DNA of 64,000 nucleotides from FEN-1191 sp964528845 (GTDB lineage Bacteria; Pseudomonadota; Gammaproteobacteria; Steroidobacterales; Steroidobacteraceae): assembly GCA_964528845.1 (NCBI GenBank), contig CAZGVE010000010.1, forward strand, positions 1 through 64,000, read 5' to 3'. The notes under the pieces were generated by a model, which searched no databases, had not been told where the DNA came from, and worked only from the letters and a program-made list of their open reading frames with translations. Every line of letters begins with the position of its first letter. Positions within the stretch are counted from its first letter, which is position 1. Made by a program: the position numbers and the translations under genes. Positions 1 through 8,273 of this stretch are shown piece by piece.

Positions 1-127
1 CGTCTGTATCGCCTCCTCGGCCGGATTCGTGAGCTTCGCGCTGCCGGATTGAGATCGAAACAACCGGTGTGCCGAATCATCGGAGGGCGACGGCGATAGA
101 TTCAGTACGCTTCGTGCGCCGCTGGAG

Positions 128-157
128 TTGCACTACGTATTACTGTATTCTTATACA
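128..157 (+). promoter_or_regulatory. Sigma-70 promoter of the ShosTA-like operon
   Basis: A -35 hexamer TTGCAC (128-133) and a -10 hexamer TATACA (152-157) are separated by 18 bp and lie 31 bp upstream of the ATG at 189. The -10 element is embedded in the LexA box, so repressor and RNA polymerase would compete for the same DNA. The hexamers are seen directly; their activity is inferred. Confidence 0.6.
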
Positions 158-160
158 GTA
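141..160 (+). promoter_or_regulatory. LexA (SOS) box
   Basis: The core CTGTATTCTTATACAG has the CTGT-N8-ACAG form of gammaproteobacterial LexA operators and matches CTGTATATATATACAG at 13 of 16 positions. It is flanked by TA on both sides, giving a 9-bp perfect inverted repeat around a 4-bp centre. It overlaps the -10 element and ends 28 bp before the first gene, the usual place for an SOS operator. It implies that the downstream pair is induced by DNA damage. Confidence 0.85.
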
Positions 161-188
161 AGCTGCGAACTCATCCCGAGTTACGCCC

Positions 189-1088
189 ATGAATGACCTT
201 GTCTCCCTAGCCGCTGTGGGCGATTTCGAAGCCCGAGCCATACTGCCTGCTCGCGAGCTGGGGGCTTATGAGGCGCTGTGGGCGCGGGAGGGCACTTCCT
301 TCAAGCGGCTGGCCAGCATGTTCCGCAATCACCCTGATTCCGTGCCCTCGGATTTCGTCTCCAGGGCGGACGCCGAGCAGTATTCGCGCCTCGCTCTGGG
401 GGCCATCCGAGCCGAAGGCATCAAGCACTTCGGCATTCGCGTCCATGGCGCCGGGGAGTACCCCGACAAGCTGCGGGTCGCGGAATACCCCGCCGAATTG
501 CTCTATTTTCAGGGCAACTGGGATCTGACCAGTTCACGCTGCGTGGCCATCGTCGGCACTCGCAGGCCAAGCGAGGATGGCGTGCGCCGGGCGACCGCGT
601 TCACTCGCAGTTTCGTGCAGAACGGCTTCACGGTCGTTTCCGGACTGGCTCAGGGCGTCGATACGGTAGCGCATGAAACGGCAATCGAGGCCGGCGGGCA
701 GACCATCGCTGTACTCGGCACGCCGATCACCAGGTGCTACCCATATGAGAACAGGGCACTCCAGCAGCTCATCGCGGATGACTATCTGGTCATCAGCCAG
801 GTACCCATCGTCCGCTACGACCGCCAGACTTACCAAGGCAACAGGTTGTTCTTCCCTGAGCGTAACGTAACGATGTCGGCCCTAACGGAGGCGACGGTCA
901 TTGTGGAAGCCGGCGAAACCTCAGGCACATTGATCCAGGCGCGCCACGCCATTCAGCAAAAGCGCAAGCTGTTCATCCTCGATAGCTGCTTCCTCGATCC
1001 GAAGCTGACATGGCCCGCGAAGTACCTGGAACGTGGGGCAATTCGCGTCACGGACTTTGACGGGATCATGCAGCATCTTGCTACCTGA
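189..1088 (+). CDS. DprA/Smf-like protein, ShosA-type antitoxin candidate
   Basis: A 299-residue protein with the Rossmann-like DprA/Smf fold. IVGTRRPSEDG (about residues 119-129) and SGLAQGVDTVAHE (about 153-165) form the nucleotide/ssDNA-binding core, followed by FPERN and the SGTLIQARHA segment (about 243-252). In true DprA this fold loads RecA on single-stranded DNA during transformation. Here the protein is short, appears to lack the C-terminal winged-helix domain, and is followed directly by a phosphoribosyltransferase gene. That pairing is the arrangement of ShosTA, a toxin-antitoxin system also reported as anti-phage, in which the DprA homologue (ShosA) neutralises the phosphoribosyltransferase ShosT. 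A LexA box controls the operon. The ribosome-binding site is weak. A stand-alone DprA is less likely because of the context. Confidence 0.75.
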   Translation: MNDLVSLAAVGDFEARAILPARELGAYEALWAREGTSFKRLASMFRNHPDSVPSDFVSRADAEQYSRLALGAIRAEGIKHFGIRVHGAGEYPDKLRVAEYPAELLYFQGNWDLTSSRCVAIVGTRRPSEDGVRRATAFTRSFVQNGFTVVSGLAQGVDTVAHETAIEAGGQTIAVLGTPITRCYPYENRALQQLIADDYLVISQVPIVRYDRQTYQGNRLFFPERNVTMSALTEATVIVEAGETSGTLIQARHAIQQKRKLFILDSCFLDPKLTWPAKYLERGAIRVTDFDGIMQHLAT

Positions 1089-1724
1089 CCGGTTGACGCT
1101 TATCGACGAGACGAATCGGGGCGATCATCCGTATCTCGAAGCGGGTGATCGCTGCTTCTTCTTCGGGGAGTACTTCGCCGGAAAGAGCTACGGGGGCGGG
1201 GCCACCAATCAGCTTGTATTCAACTACAAGTGCAAACCGACGGTCGCCACCGCGAACTCAGGCCGAGCACGCCACAAGATCCAAGCCATTCAGACAACGC
1301 CAACGGAATGCGCCGGGTAATCGGCCAACGGAACGCGGAACGCTACACATGGGTTCCGATTCCGCCCTCAAAGGCGATTGGCGATCCCGACTACGACGAC
1401 CGGATTCTCCGCACGCTTCGCCTGGGATTCCAGGGCTACAACGCGGACATTCGGCCGCTGGTCCGCCAGTCGGTCAGTACCGTGGCGGATCACGAGCAGG
1501 AGGAGCGCCTGACACGCGATGCGCTACGCGCTGTTTTGCATGTGGACATGGCTGAACTTCGATCTGCTCCGCTACGGGAAGGTATCATGCTGGTCGATGA
1601 TGTTCTGAACTCCGGCAAACACTTCAAGGAATGCCAGCGCCACCTGCGCCGCGCAAGTCCCGCCGACATAGACATCACGGGCATCTTCGTAGCACGTTGC
1701 ATTCACCCCAGCCCAGTACGATGA
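1078..1724 (+). pseudogene. Frameshifted phosphoribosyltransferase, ShosT-type toxin candidate
   Basis: Two overlapping reading frames together give one phosphoribosyltransferase. The N-terminal part (LLPDRLTLIDETNRGDH...) reads from a TTG at 1078, or an in-frame ATG at 1033, and stops at 1320. The rest (NANGMRRVIGQRNAERYTW... to the stop at 1724) continues in another frame. A single missing base near 1297-1298 explains the break. The C-terminal part contains the PRPP-binding signature IMLVDDVLNSGKHF, typical of type I PRTases. The start overlaps the end of the DprA-like gene, so the two are translationally coupled. If the frameshift is real, the toxin is dead and only the antitoxin remains. 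A sequencing or assembly error cannot be excluded. No slippery heptamer is visible, so programmed frameshifting is unlikely. Confidence 0.7.
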
Positions 1725-1802
1725 GATGTCCGCGAAAGCAGGCATCTCCACTGGAAGCCAATGCAAATACCTGATTGTGCATTCGGGCACATGGGTGAGG
1801 AA

Positions 1803-1878
1803 TGGTGCCGGAGAAAGGACTCGAACCTTCGACCCGCGCATTACGAATGCGCTGCTCTACCAACTGAGCTACTCCGGC
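1803..1878 (-). tRNA. tRNA-Thr (CGT anticodon)
   Basis: A 76-nt cloverleaf on the minus strand. The acceptor stem GCCGGAG pairs with CTCCGGC, the anticodon loop TTCGTAA gives anticodon CGT (reads ACG), the T-arm is GGTTCGAGTCC, and CCA is encoded. Its 3' end faces the ShosTA-like module, which begins 79 bp away, so it is a plausible island integration site. Confidence 0.95.
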
Positions 1879-1956
1879 GCGAAGGGGCGGTATGTTAAGC
1901 AGCCGGCCCCGGCAGGGCAATGTCGCAGGTCACGCCGCGGCGACGGGGTCGTCGTT

Positions 1957-2397
1957 TCAGCCGCTGGTCCGGCTCGGCCGCAGGCGGATCACGAGATCGA
2001 TCCCTGCCACTTCCATGCCCGGCGGGGGTTCTGGCAGGCGGCTGAACTGCACATCGCGCACCGGCACGTCGCTCAAGGTCCCGGACTGCTCGTCCTGGAA
2101 GTGAAAGTGCGGCTGGACGTTCGAATCGAACCACGCGCACTCGCCGCCGACGGCGAGCGGGCGGATCAGACCGCGGGTCGCGAACAGATTCAGCGTGTTA
2201 TAGACGGTGGCCTTGGAGACCTGGGCGCCTTCATGCCGTAGCCGCGCGGCGATCTGCTCGGCTGACAGGTGCTGCGGCGATGCCAGCAGGATCGACGCGA
2301 TCTGCAGCCGCTGGTCCGTGACACGGATGCCGCAGGCCTGCAGCCTGGCAGCTGCCTGGGCCAGGTCGGATTCCGCGACGGCGAGAGCGGCTCGCAT
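1957..2397 (-). CDS. Fur-superfamily regulator, Irr-like
   Basis: A 146-residue Fur-family protein. The N-terminal winged helix (about residues 10-85) includes RVTDQRLQIASILLA and the recognition segment SKATVYNTLNLFATRGLI. The C-terminal dimerisation domain carries FDSNVQPHFHF, the HxH metal/haem-site region. The ending LPEPPPGMEVAGIDLVIRL resembles Irr more than Fur or Zur, and no CxxC structural zinc pairs are present. Irr-type proteins regulate iron and haem genes, so this one is a candidate controller of iron uptake. It lies just downstream of the ispH operon on the same strand, 47 bp after the ispH stop, and reads towards tRNA-Thr. Confidence 0.8.
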   Translation of the reverse strand: MRAALAVAESDLAQAAARLQACGIRVTDQRLQIASILLASPQHLSAEQIAARLRHEGAQVSKATVYNTLNLFATRGLIRPLAVGGECAWFDSNVQPHFHFQDEQSGTLSDVPVRDVQFSRLPEPPPGMEVAGIDLVIRLRPSRTSG

Positions 2398-2444
2398 GCA
2401 GCCATTATACCGTCATGTTCCGGCAATGATCAGATCCGCCGGCT

Positions 2445-3380
2445 TCAGGCGCGCAGCGCCTTCGGCAGTCCGAAGATCACGTTCTCTTCGAGTCCCTTGA
2501 TCTCGGCGGGCAGCTCTCCGCCCCACTCGCGCAGCTGGGCGACCACTTCCTGGACCAGCACTTCCGGTGCAGAAGCCCCGGCCGTCACGCCAATGATGCG
2601 CTTGCCGTCGAGCCATTCAGCCCGCAGGTCGGCCGCCCCATCGACCAGGTAGCCCGGGACCCCCGCACGGTCGGCCAGCTCGCGCAGCCGGTTTGAATTC
2701 GAGCTGCTCTTGGAGCCGACTACGATCAGTACATCGCAGCGCTCGAGCAGCTTCTTGACCGCATCCTGCCGGTTCTGCGTCGCGTAGCAGATGTCCTCGC
2801 GGCGCGGCGATTCCAGCGCCGGAAAGCGCGCGCGCAGCGCCTGCACGATCGCCACGGTGTCATCGACTGACAGCGTCGTCTGGGTCACGAAGGCCATATG
2901 CTCCGGGTTCCGTACCTGCAGACGCTCGGCATCCTCGATGCCCTGCACCAGGCTCATGCGTCCGCCGTACCGCGTGTCGAAGCGCCCGAGGGTACCCTCG
3001 ACCTCCGGGTGGCCGGCATGCCCGATCAGGATCACGTCGCGGCCCTCACGGGCATAACGCGCGACTTCCATGTGCACCTTCGAAACCAGCGGGCAGGTCG
3101 CATCGAAGACCTGCAGTCCGCGCCGCGCCGCCTCCTGCTCCACGGCCGTGGACACGCCATGGGCGGAAAACACGACCGTGCCGCCGTCCGGCACCTCGTC
3201 CAGTTCCTCGACGAAGATTGCGCCGAGCTCGCGCAGCCGCTCGACCACGTGGCGGTTGTGCACGACCTCGTGCCGGACGTAGATCGGCTTGCCGAACAAC
3301 GTGATCGCGCGCTCGACGATCTCGATCGCGCGGTCGACGCCGGCGCAGAAACCGCGCGGATTGGCGAGCATGATTTGCAT
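2445..3380 (-). CDS. ispH: 4-hydroxy-3-methylbut-2-enyl diphosphate reductase
   Basis: IspH (LytB), 311 residues, the last step of the MEP isoprenoid pathway, making IPP and DMAPP. The N-terminus MQIMLANPRGFCAGV carries the first cluster cysteine; ATCPLV and the CYATQNRQ segment carry the other two ligands of the [4Fe-4S] cluster. VFSAHGVS and GHAGHPEVEGT are family blocks. The reading frame is open further upstream, but the ATG at 3380 is where conservation begins and fits the 11-bp spacing from lspA. It is the last gene of ribF-ileS-lspA-ispH. The fkpB gene usually found between lspA and ispH in enterics is absent. Confidence 0.97.
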   Translation of the reverse strand: MQIMLANPRGFCAGVDRAIEIVERAITLFGKPIYVRHEVVHNRHVVERLRELGAIFVEELDEVPDGGTVVFSAHGVSTAVEQEAARRGLQVFDATCPLVSKVHMEVARYAREGRDVILIGHAGHPEVEGTLGRFDTRYGGRMSLVQGIEDAERLQVRNPEHMAFVTQTTLSVDDTVAIVQALRARFPALESPRREDICYATQNRQDAVKKLLERCDVLIVVGSKSSSNSNRLRELADRAGVPGYLVDGAADLRAEWLDGKRIIGVTAGASAPEVLVQEVVAQLREWGGELPAEIKGLEENVIFGLPKALRA

Positions 3381-3391
3381 GGGACCCGATC

Positions 3392-3889
3392 TTACGCGTG
3401 GCCACGGCGGCTTGCGAGCAGGCTGTCCAGCAGCAGCAGGGCCGCGCCGATGCTGATCGCCGAATCCGCGACGTTGAAAGCCGCGAAATAGTGCTCGCCC
3501 CAATGCACCTGCACGAAATCGATGACGTACCCCAGGCGCAGCCGGTCGATCGCGTTACCGAGCGCCCCGCCCAGGATCAGCGCGACGGCGCAGGCCAGCA
3601 GCGGGGCACCGCGCTCGATGCGCTGCAGCCAGAACACCAGCGCCGCGCTGACCACCAGCGCCAGGGCCGTGAACAGCCAGCGCTGCCAGCCATCGGCAGT
3701 GGCCAGAAAACTGAATGCCGCGCCCGGATTATGCAGGTGCGTGAACTGCAGCACCGGCAGGACCACGACCGACTCGTACAGCGCGAGACTGCGCACCACC
3801 CATGCCTTGACCAGCTGGTCCGCACTGATCACGGCCAGCGTGAGCCACAGGTAGGCCAGACTGCCGCGCGCTGATTCCCCGGGGCCCAT
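3392..3889 (-). CDS. lspA: Lipoprotein signal peptidase (signal peptidase II)
   Basis: LspA, 165 residues, an inner-membrane aspartyl protease that removes signal peptides from diacylglyceryl-prolipoproteins. Four membrane segments are visible. The conserved blocks are HNPGAAFSFL, GNAIDRLRLGYVIDF (first catalytic Asp region) and FAAFNVADSAI (second catalytic Asp). The ATG at 3889 overlaps the ileS stop by one base (TGATG), which fixes the start and implies translational coupling. The longer open frame upstream lies inside ileS. Confidence 0.96.
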   Translation of the reverse strand: MGPGESARGSLAYLWLTLAVISADQLVKAWVVRSLALYESVVVLPVLQFTHLHNPGAAFSFLATADGWQRWLFTALALVVSAALVFWLQRIERGAPLLACAVALILGGALGNAIDRLRLGYVIDFVQVHWGEHYFAAFNVADSAISIGAALLLLDSLLASRRGHA

Positions 3890-6800
3890 CAGCAGAACCG
3901 GCGCACTTCGCCGGGCAACTGCAGGTTCCCGACGCAGCGCACGCACAGCTCCGGATGCCCGGGGTCAGCACCGACGTCGGGGCGGTGGTGCCAGCAGCGC
4001 ACGCATTTCGGATCCTCGCTCGCACGCACGCGGATCCACACGCCGCCGCCCTCGAATCCCGCCGCCGGCACGGCATCCGCCGCCGGGGGCACCGCCGCGT
4101 CGGCGGCTGCGTCGAGCTGATGCACCTGCGCCTGGGACGTGATCAGAAGGAAGCGCAATTCATCCCCGAGCCCTGAGAGCCGCCGGTACTGCGCTGGGGT
4201 CGCCCAGACCTCGAGAACGGCATCCAGCGGTGCGCCGATTCGGGAACCGGCGCGCAGGCGCTCGAGTTCGCGTGCTACCTCGCCTCGCAGCGCGATCAGC
4301 GCCGGCCAGTCGAGCGAATCGTCCGGGAAGTCCGGCAGCACGTGCCAGGTGGACAGGAACACCGAGTCCGGGCGCGGTCCCGGGAGATGGCGCCAGATCT
4401 CCTCGGCCGTGAAAGACAGGATCGGCGCGAGCCAGTGCACCAGGCTCGAAGCGATGTGCCACATCGCACTCTGCGCCGAGCGGCGCGCCAGTCCCGCCGC
4501 GGGCGTCGTGTACAGGCGGTCCTTGAGCACGTCGAGGTACAGCCCACCGAGATCGACCACGCAGAAATTGTGCAGCTTCTGGTAGATCAGGTGAAACGCG
4601 TAGTCGCGATAGGCGCCGGTGATCTCGGCATGTAGCGCGTGGGTGCGGGCGAGTGCCCAGCGATCCAGCGCGACCATCTGCGCTGGCGGCAGCGCCTGCG
4701 CCGGATCAAAATCATGCAGGTTGCCGAGCAGGAAGCGCACGGTATTGCGCATGCGGCGATAGGAGTCGCTCATGCGCCTGAGGATCTCCTGCGACAGGCT
4801 CATCTCGTTCGCATAGTCGGTCGCAGCGACCCACAGCCGCAGCATGTCGGCGCCGAGCGTGCGCATGATGTCCTGCGGCTCGATGCCGTTGCCAAGCGAC
4901 TTGGACATCTTGCGGCCCTGATCGTCGACGGTGAAGCCGTGCGTGAGCACGCCGCGGTACGGAGCGCGCGCGTACAGCGCCTCGGACATCAGCAGCGAGC
5001 TGTGGAACCAGCCGCGGTGCTGGTCGGAGCCTTCCAGGTACAGGTCGACGGGGGCGTGAAAATCAGGCCGCAGCGCGGCGACGCACTCGAACGACAGACC
5101 CGAGTCCGCCCATACGTCCATCACGTCCGTGACCTTCTCGTACTCGGCACTCTCAGGCCCCAGCAGCTCGGCCGCATCGAGCGCGAACCACGCATCGATG
5201 CCGCCGATCTCGACCCGCGCGGCGACCTGCTCCAGCAGCTCCTCCGTGCACGGATGCAGGGCGCCGGTCTGCCGGTGCACGAACAGCGCCAAGGGCACTC
5301 CCCAGGTCCGCTGCCGCGAGATGCACCAGTCCGGGCGGCTTGCGATCATGCCGGTAATACGCTGTTCACCCCAGGCCGGCGTCCAGTGCACCTGCCGGAT
5401 GTCGCGCAGCGCGTGCGCGCGCAGGCCGTGCTGATCCATGCTGATGAACCACTGCGGGGTGGCGCGGAATATCAGCGGGCTCTTGTGACGCCAGCAGTGC
5501 GGAAAGCTGTGACGCAGCGGTGCCTGACGCAGCAACAGGCCGTCATCGGCGAGCCGCTGCACGATCACACCGTTGGCCTGATCGATTTTCAGTGCGCCGA
5601 CCAGCGGCGTCGCCGCGTCGAAGCGCCCGTCCGGACCGACCGGATTGACGACCGGCAGGCCGTAGCGCGTGCCGACCTGGTAGTCCTCCTGGCCATGCGC
5701 GGGCGCGGTATGCACGGCGCCGGTGCCGGCTTCGAGCGTCACGTGCTCACCCAGGATCACCGGCACCGTGCGAGGCAACCATGGATGCTGCAGCCGCAGG
5801 CCCTCCAGCGCACTACCCGTGAATTCCCCCAGCAGCTCGCCTACGGCCAAGCCGTAGCGCGCGAGGCAGCTCTCCATCAGCTCAGCGGCGATCACCAGCA
5901 CCTGTGTGCCAGCCGCACCCGGGCCAGNNNNNNNNNNNNNNNNNNNNNNNNNNNNNNNNNNNNNNNNNNNNNNNNNNNNNNNNNNNNNNNNNNNNNNNNN
6001 NNNNNNNNNNNNNNNNNNNNNNNNNNNTCCATCAGCTCAGCGGCGATCACCAGCACCTGTGTGCCAGCCGCACCCGGGCCAGGCGCACCCGGGCCAGCCG
6101 CATCCGCAGCGCGTACTTCCACGGCCGCGTAGCGGAAATGGTCGCGCACTGCTACCGCTTCGTTCGCCGGCAGGGTCCACGGCGTCGTGGTCCAGATCAC
6201 GACCGAGACCGGTGCGGCGAGCCGCGCGGGTTCTATACCCGTGCGGCGCGCAAAGTCCGCAAGGTCCGTCACACGAAATGCCACGTCCACCGCGGTCGAG
6301 GTCCGCTCCTCGTACTCGACCTCCGCTTCGGCCAGTGCGGAGCGGCAGTCCAGGCACCAATGCACGGGCTTGGCACCCCGGTACAGGTGTCCGTTGTGGA
6401 TCACCTTGCCGAGCGCACGAATCTGCTGTGCCTCGTAGCGAGGGTCCATGGTCAGGTATGGGTGTTCCCAGTCGCCCAGGACGCCGAGACGCCTGAAGTC
6501 GCGGCGCTGTGCCTCGATCTGGGCCGTAGCGAACGCGCGGCAGGCGGCGCGGAACGCGGCGGCGTCGAGCTTGTGCCCCGGCTTGCCGTGCTTCTTCTCC
6601 ACCGCCAGCTCGATCGGCAGGCCATGGCAGTCCCAGCCCGGCACATACGGGGCATCGAAACCATCGAGCGCGCGCGACTTGACGATGATGTCCTTCAGGA
6701 TCTTGTTCACGGCGTGGCCGAGATGGATGACTCCATTGGCATACGGGGGACCATCGTGCAGCACGAAAGGCTTGCGCCCGACGGCGACTTCGCGCATGCG

Positions 6801-6953
6801 CTCATAGAGTCGCAGGTCCGTCCAGCGCTGCAGTTGCCCGGGCTCGCGGGCCGCGAGGTCCGCCTTCATTGGGAACTCCGTCTGCGGCAGATTCACCGTC
6901 TGCTTGTAGTCGCGGGCCGGCGTCGCCCCGCTGGTCGGCTCGGTCGCACTCAT
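3889..6953 (-). CDS. ileS: Isoleucyl-tRNA synthetase, interrupted by a scaffold gap
   Basis: Class I aminoacyl-tRNA synthetase charging tRNA-Ile. The N-terminal catalytic motif HLGH is at about residues 77-80, KMSKS near residue 630, and a C-terminal zinc-finger-like block with four Cys (CVRCWHH...CVRCVG) occupies the last 40 residues. The start is the ATG at 6953, overlapping the ribF stop (ATGA). Bases 5928-6027 are N. The 55 bp on each side of the gap are identical, and collapsing them (removing 155 bp) restores one continuous frame of 969 residues, normal for IleS. The gap lies at a short tandem repeat encoding a Gly/Pro/Ala-rich insertion (AAGPGAPGPGAAG) in the editing (CP1) domain. The gene is therefore intact, with uncertain repeat number. 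Confidence 0.96.
5928..6027. other. Assembly gap (100 N) with 55-bp duplicated flanks
   Basis: The bases 5873-5927 and 6028-6082 are identical, 55 bp, which is a common assembler k-mer. The gap joins two contig ends that overlap. The true sequence probably has one copy, plus possibly more units of the roughly 15-bp GCACCCGGGCCAGSC repeat that follows. Confidence 0.9.
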
Positions 6954-7867
6954 GCGCCAAGCACCGCGCGCGCGGCGTCCGCATCCCGCTGCATTTGCTG
7001 CACCATCGCATCCATCGAGTCGAACCTCTGCTCCGCGCGCAGGCGCGCTACGAATTGCACTTCCAGTTCCTGACCATACAGATCGCCCGCGAAATCGAAC
7101 AGGTGAACCTCGAGCAGCCAGGGCCCGCCCCCTGCCATCGGCCGCGTTCCGAGATTCGCGACGCCAGGCCAGCCGGCCAACCCACCCGCCGCGCAAACCC
7201 GCACCGCGAACACCCCGTCGAGGGCGACACGCCGGCGCTTGACCGGCAGGTTCGCGGTCGGAAAGCCGAGCTGGCGCCCGAGGCGCGCTCCCCCGCGCAC
7301 CCGCCCGCGCATGGAGTAGGCGCGGCCGAGCAAGCGCGTGGCGCGGACGAAATCCCCGGCGGCAAGCGCCGCACGCACGCGGCCGCTGCTGGCGCGCTCC
7401 CCATCGACGAGCACCGGCTCGACCACGTCGACCGAAAAGCCATACTGCGCCGCACGCTCCGCGCACCAGCCCGCGTCCGCCTGGCCACCGCGCCCGAAAT
7501 GAAAATCGTGCCCGACGACCACGACGCGCGCCCGCGCTTCCTGCAGTCGCTCCATGAACTGCGTCGCCGACTGCGAGCGCAGCCGCTCGCCGAAGCGCAG
7601 CAGGCAAAGGCGCTCGAGGCCGGTCGACTGCAGCAGCCGCCAGCGCTCACGCAGGTTCGTGAGCCGCGCGGGCGGCTGCTGGGCCTGCAGAAACTCCCTT
7701 GGCAGCGGATCGAAGCTCAGCAGCATGGGAGGCAGCCCGAGGCGGCCGGCGTGCTGCAGCAGCCGCGCGATCAGCGCCTGGTGGCCGAGATGAATCCCGT
7801 CGAAAGCCCCAATGGTCAGCACGCAATCGCGCACCGGCGGGCTCTCGAGTCGGCGGATCAGCTGCAT
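6950..7867 (-). CDS. ribF: Bifunctional riboflavin kinase/FAD synthetase
   Basis: RibF, about 305 residues, converts riboflavin to FMN and then FAD. The N-terminal nucleotidyltransferase domain begins with LTIGAFDGIHLGHQALI (HxGH-type motif). VVVGHDFHFGRGGQ follows at mid-domain, and the C-terminal riboflavin kinase domain contains LGFPTANLPVKRR and GVFAVRV. The start is set at ATG 7867 (MQLIRRL); a TTG four codons upstream is also in frame. The stop overlaps the ileS start by four bases (ATGA). It is the first gene of ribF-ileS-lspA-ispH and divergent from rpsT. Confidence 0.95.
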   Translation of the reverse strand: MQLIRRLESPPVRDCVLTIGAFDGIHLGHQALIARLLQHAGRLGLPPMLLSFDPLPREFLQAQQPPARLTNLRERWRLLQSTGLERLCLLRFGERLRSQSATQFMERLQEARARVVVVGHDFHFGRGGQADAGWCAERAAQYGFSVDVVEPVLVDGERASSGRVRAALAAGDFVRATRLLGRAYSMRGRVRGGARLGRQLGFPTANLPVKRRRVALDGVFAVRVCAAGGLAGWPGVANLGTRPMAGGGPWLLEVHLFDFAGDLYGQELEVQFVARLRAEQRFDSMDAMVQQMQRDADAARAVLGA

Positions 7868-7887
7868 GGTGGCGCCCAAAACCGGGA

Positions 7888-7893
7888 ATTATA
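7888..7893 (-). promoter_or_regulatory. Candidate -10 element for the ribF-ileS-lspA-ispH operon
   Basis: A perfect TATAAT on the minus strand lies 20 bp before the ribF ATG. No convincing -35 is visible at 16-18 bp, so the promoter may be weak or need an activator. Confidence 0.4.
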
Positions 7894-7948
7894 GAACCTA
7901 ATGTCTACACAGGGCTGCGCCGCGGCGGGTCTGCCGGCCCCGCGAACA

Positions 7949-7977
7949 TTGACAAGCTTCCGGGCCCTGCGCACACT
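7949..7977 (+). promoter_or_regulatory. Candidate rpsT promoter
   Basis: A perfect -35 TTGACA (7949-7954) is followed after 17 bp by CACACT (7972-7977), a poor -10 that keeps the conserved A at position 2 and T at position 6. It precedes the rpsT GTG by 29 bp. Confidence 0.45.
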
Positions 7978-8006
7978 TATCGGCTCGAAACTGGTTGGAG
8001 TGCAGC

Positions 8007-8273
8007 GTGGCGAACACGAAATCGGCGGAAAAGGCGGCGCGTCAGGCCGAGAAGCACCGGACGCACAATGTGACCCTGCGCTCGCGCATGCGCACGGCCA
8101 TCCGCAAGGTCGTCGATGCCGTCGCCAAGGGCGACAAGGTCGAGGCCCAGAGCAGCTATCGCGCCGCGGTGCCGCTGATCGACACGTTGGTGGGCAAGCG
8201 CATCATCCACCGCAATCAGGCCGACCGGCACAAGAGTCGCCTGGCCGCCCGGGTCAAGTCGATCTCGCTCTAG
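8007..8273 (+). CDS. rpsT: 30S ribosomal protein S20
   Basis: S20, 88 residues, binds 16S rRNA early in 30S assembly. The sequence MANTKSAEKAARQAEKHR followed by RSRMRTAIRKVVDAV is characteristic. The start is GTG at 8007, preceded by GGAG six bases upstream; an in-frame TTG at 7995 lies upstream of that ribosome-binding site and is rejected. It is divergent from ribF. Its TAG stop shares the palindrome CTAG with the stop of the convergent TfoX-C gene. Confidence 0.97.
   Translation: MANTKSAEKAARQAEKHRTHNVTLRSRMRTAIRKVVDAVAKGDKVEAQSSYRAAVPLIDTLVGKRIIHRNQADRHKSRLAARVKSISL

Noticed and set aside
1..99. Thirty-two open codons in frame 1 as the end of an upstream gene
   Set aside because: Too short, no recognisable motif, and two other frames are also partly open; not supportable.
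1290..1310. Programmed ribosomal frameshift in the PRTase
   Set aside because: There is no slippery heptamer or following stem-loop; a one-base deletion is simpler.
1726..2241. A plus-strand frame through tRNA-Thr and the Fur-like gene
   Set aside because: It overlaps a clear tRNA and is antisense to the Irr/Fur-like gene.
4639..6132. A 497-codon plus-strand frame
   Set aside because: It is antisense to ileS and crosses the N gap; IleS motifs on the other strand are decisive.
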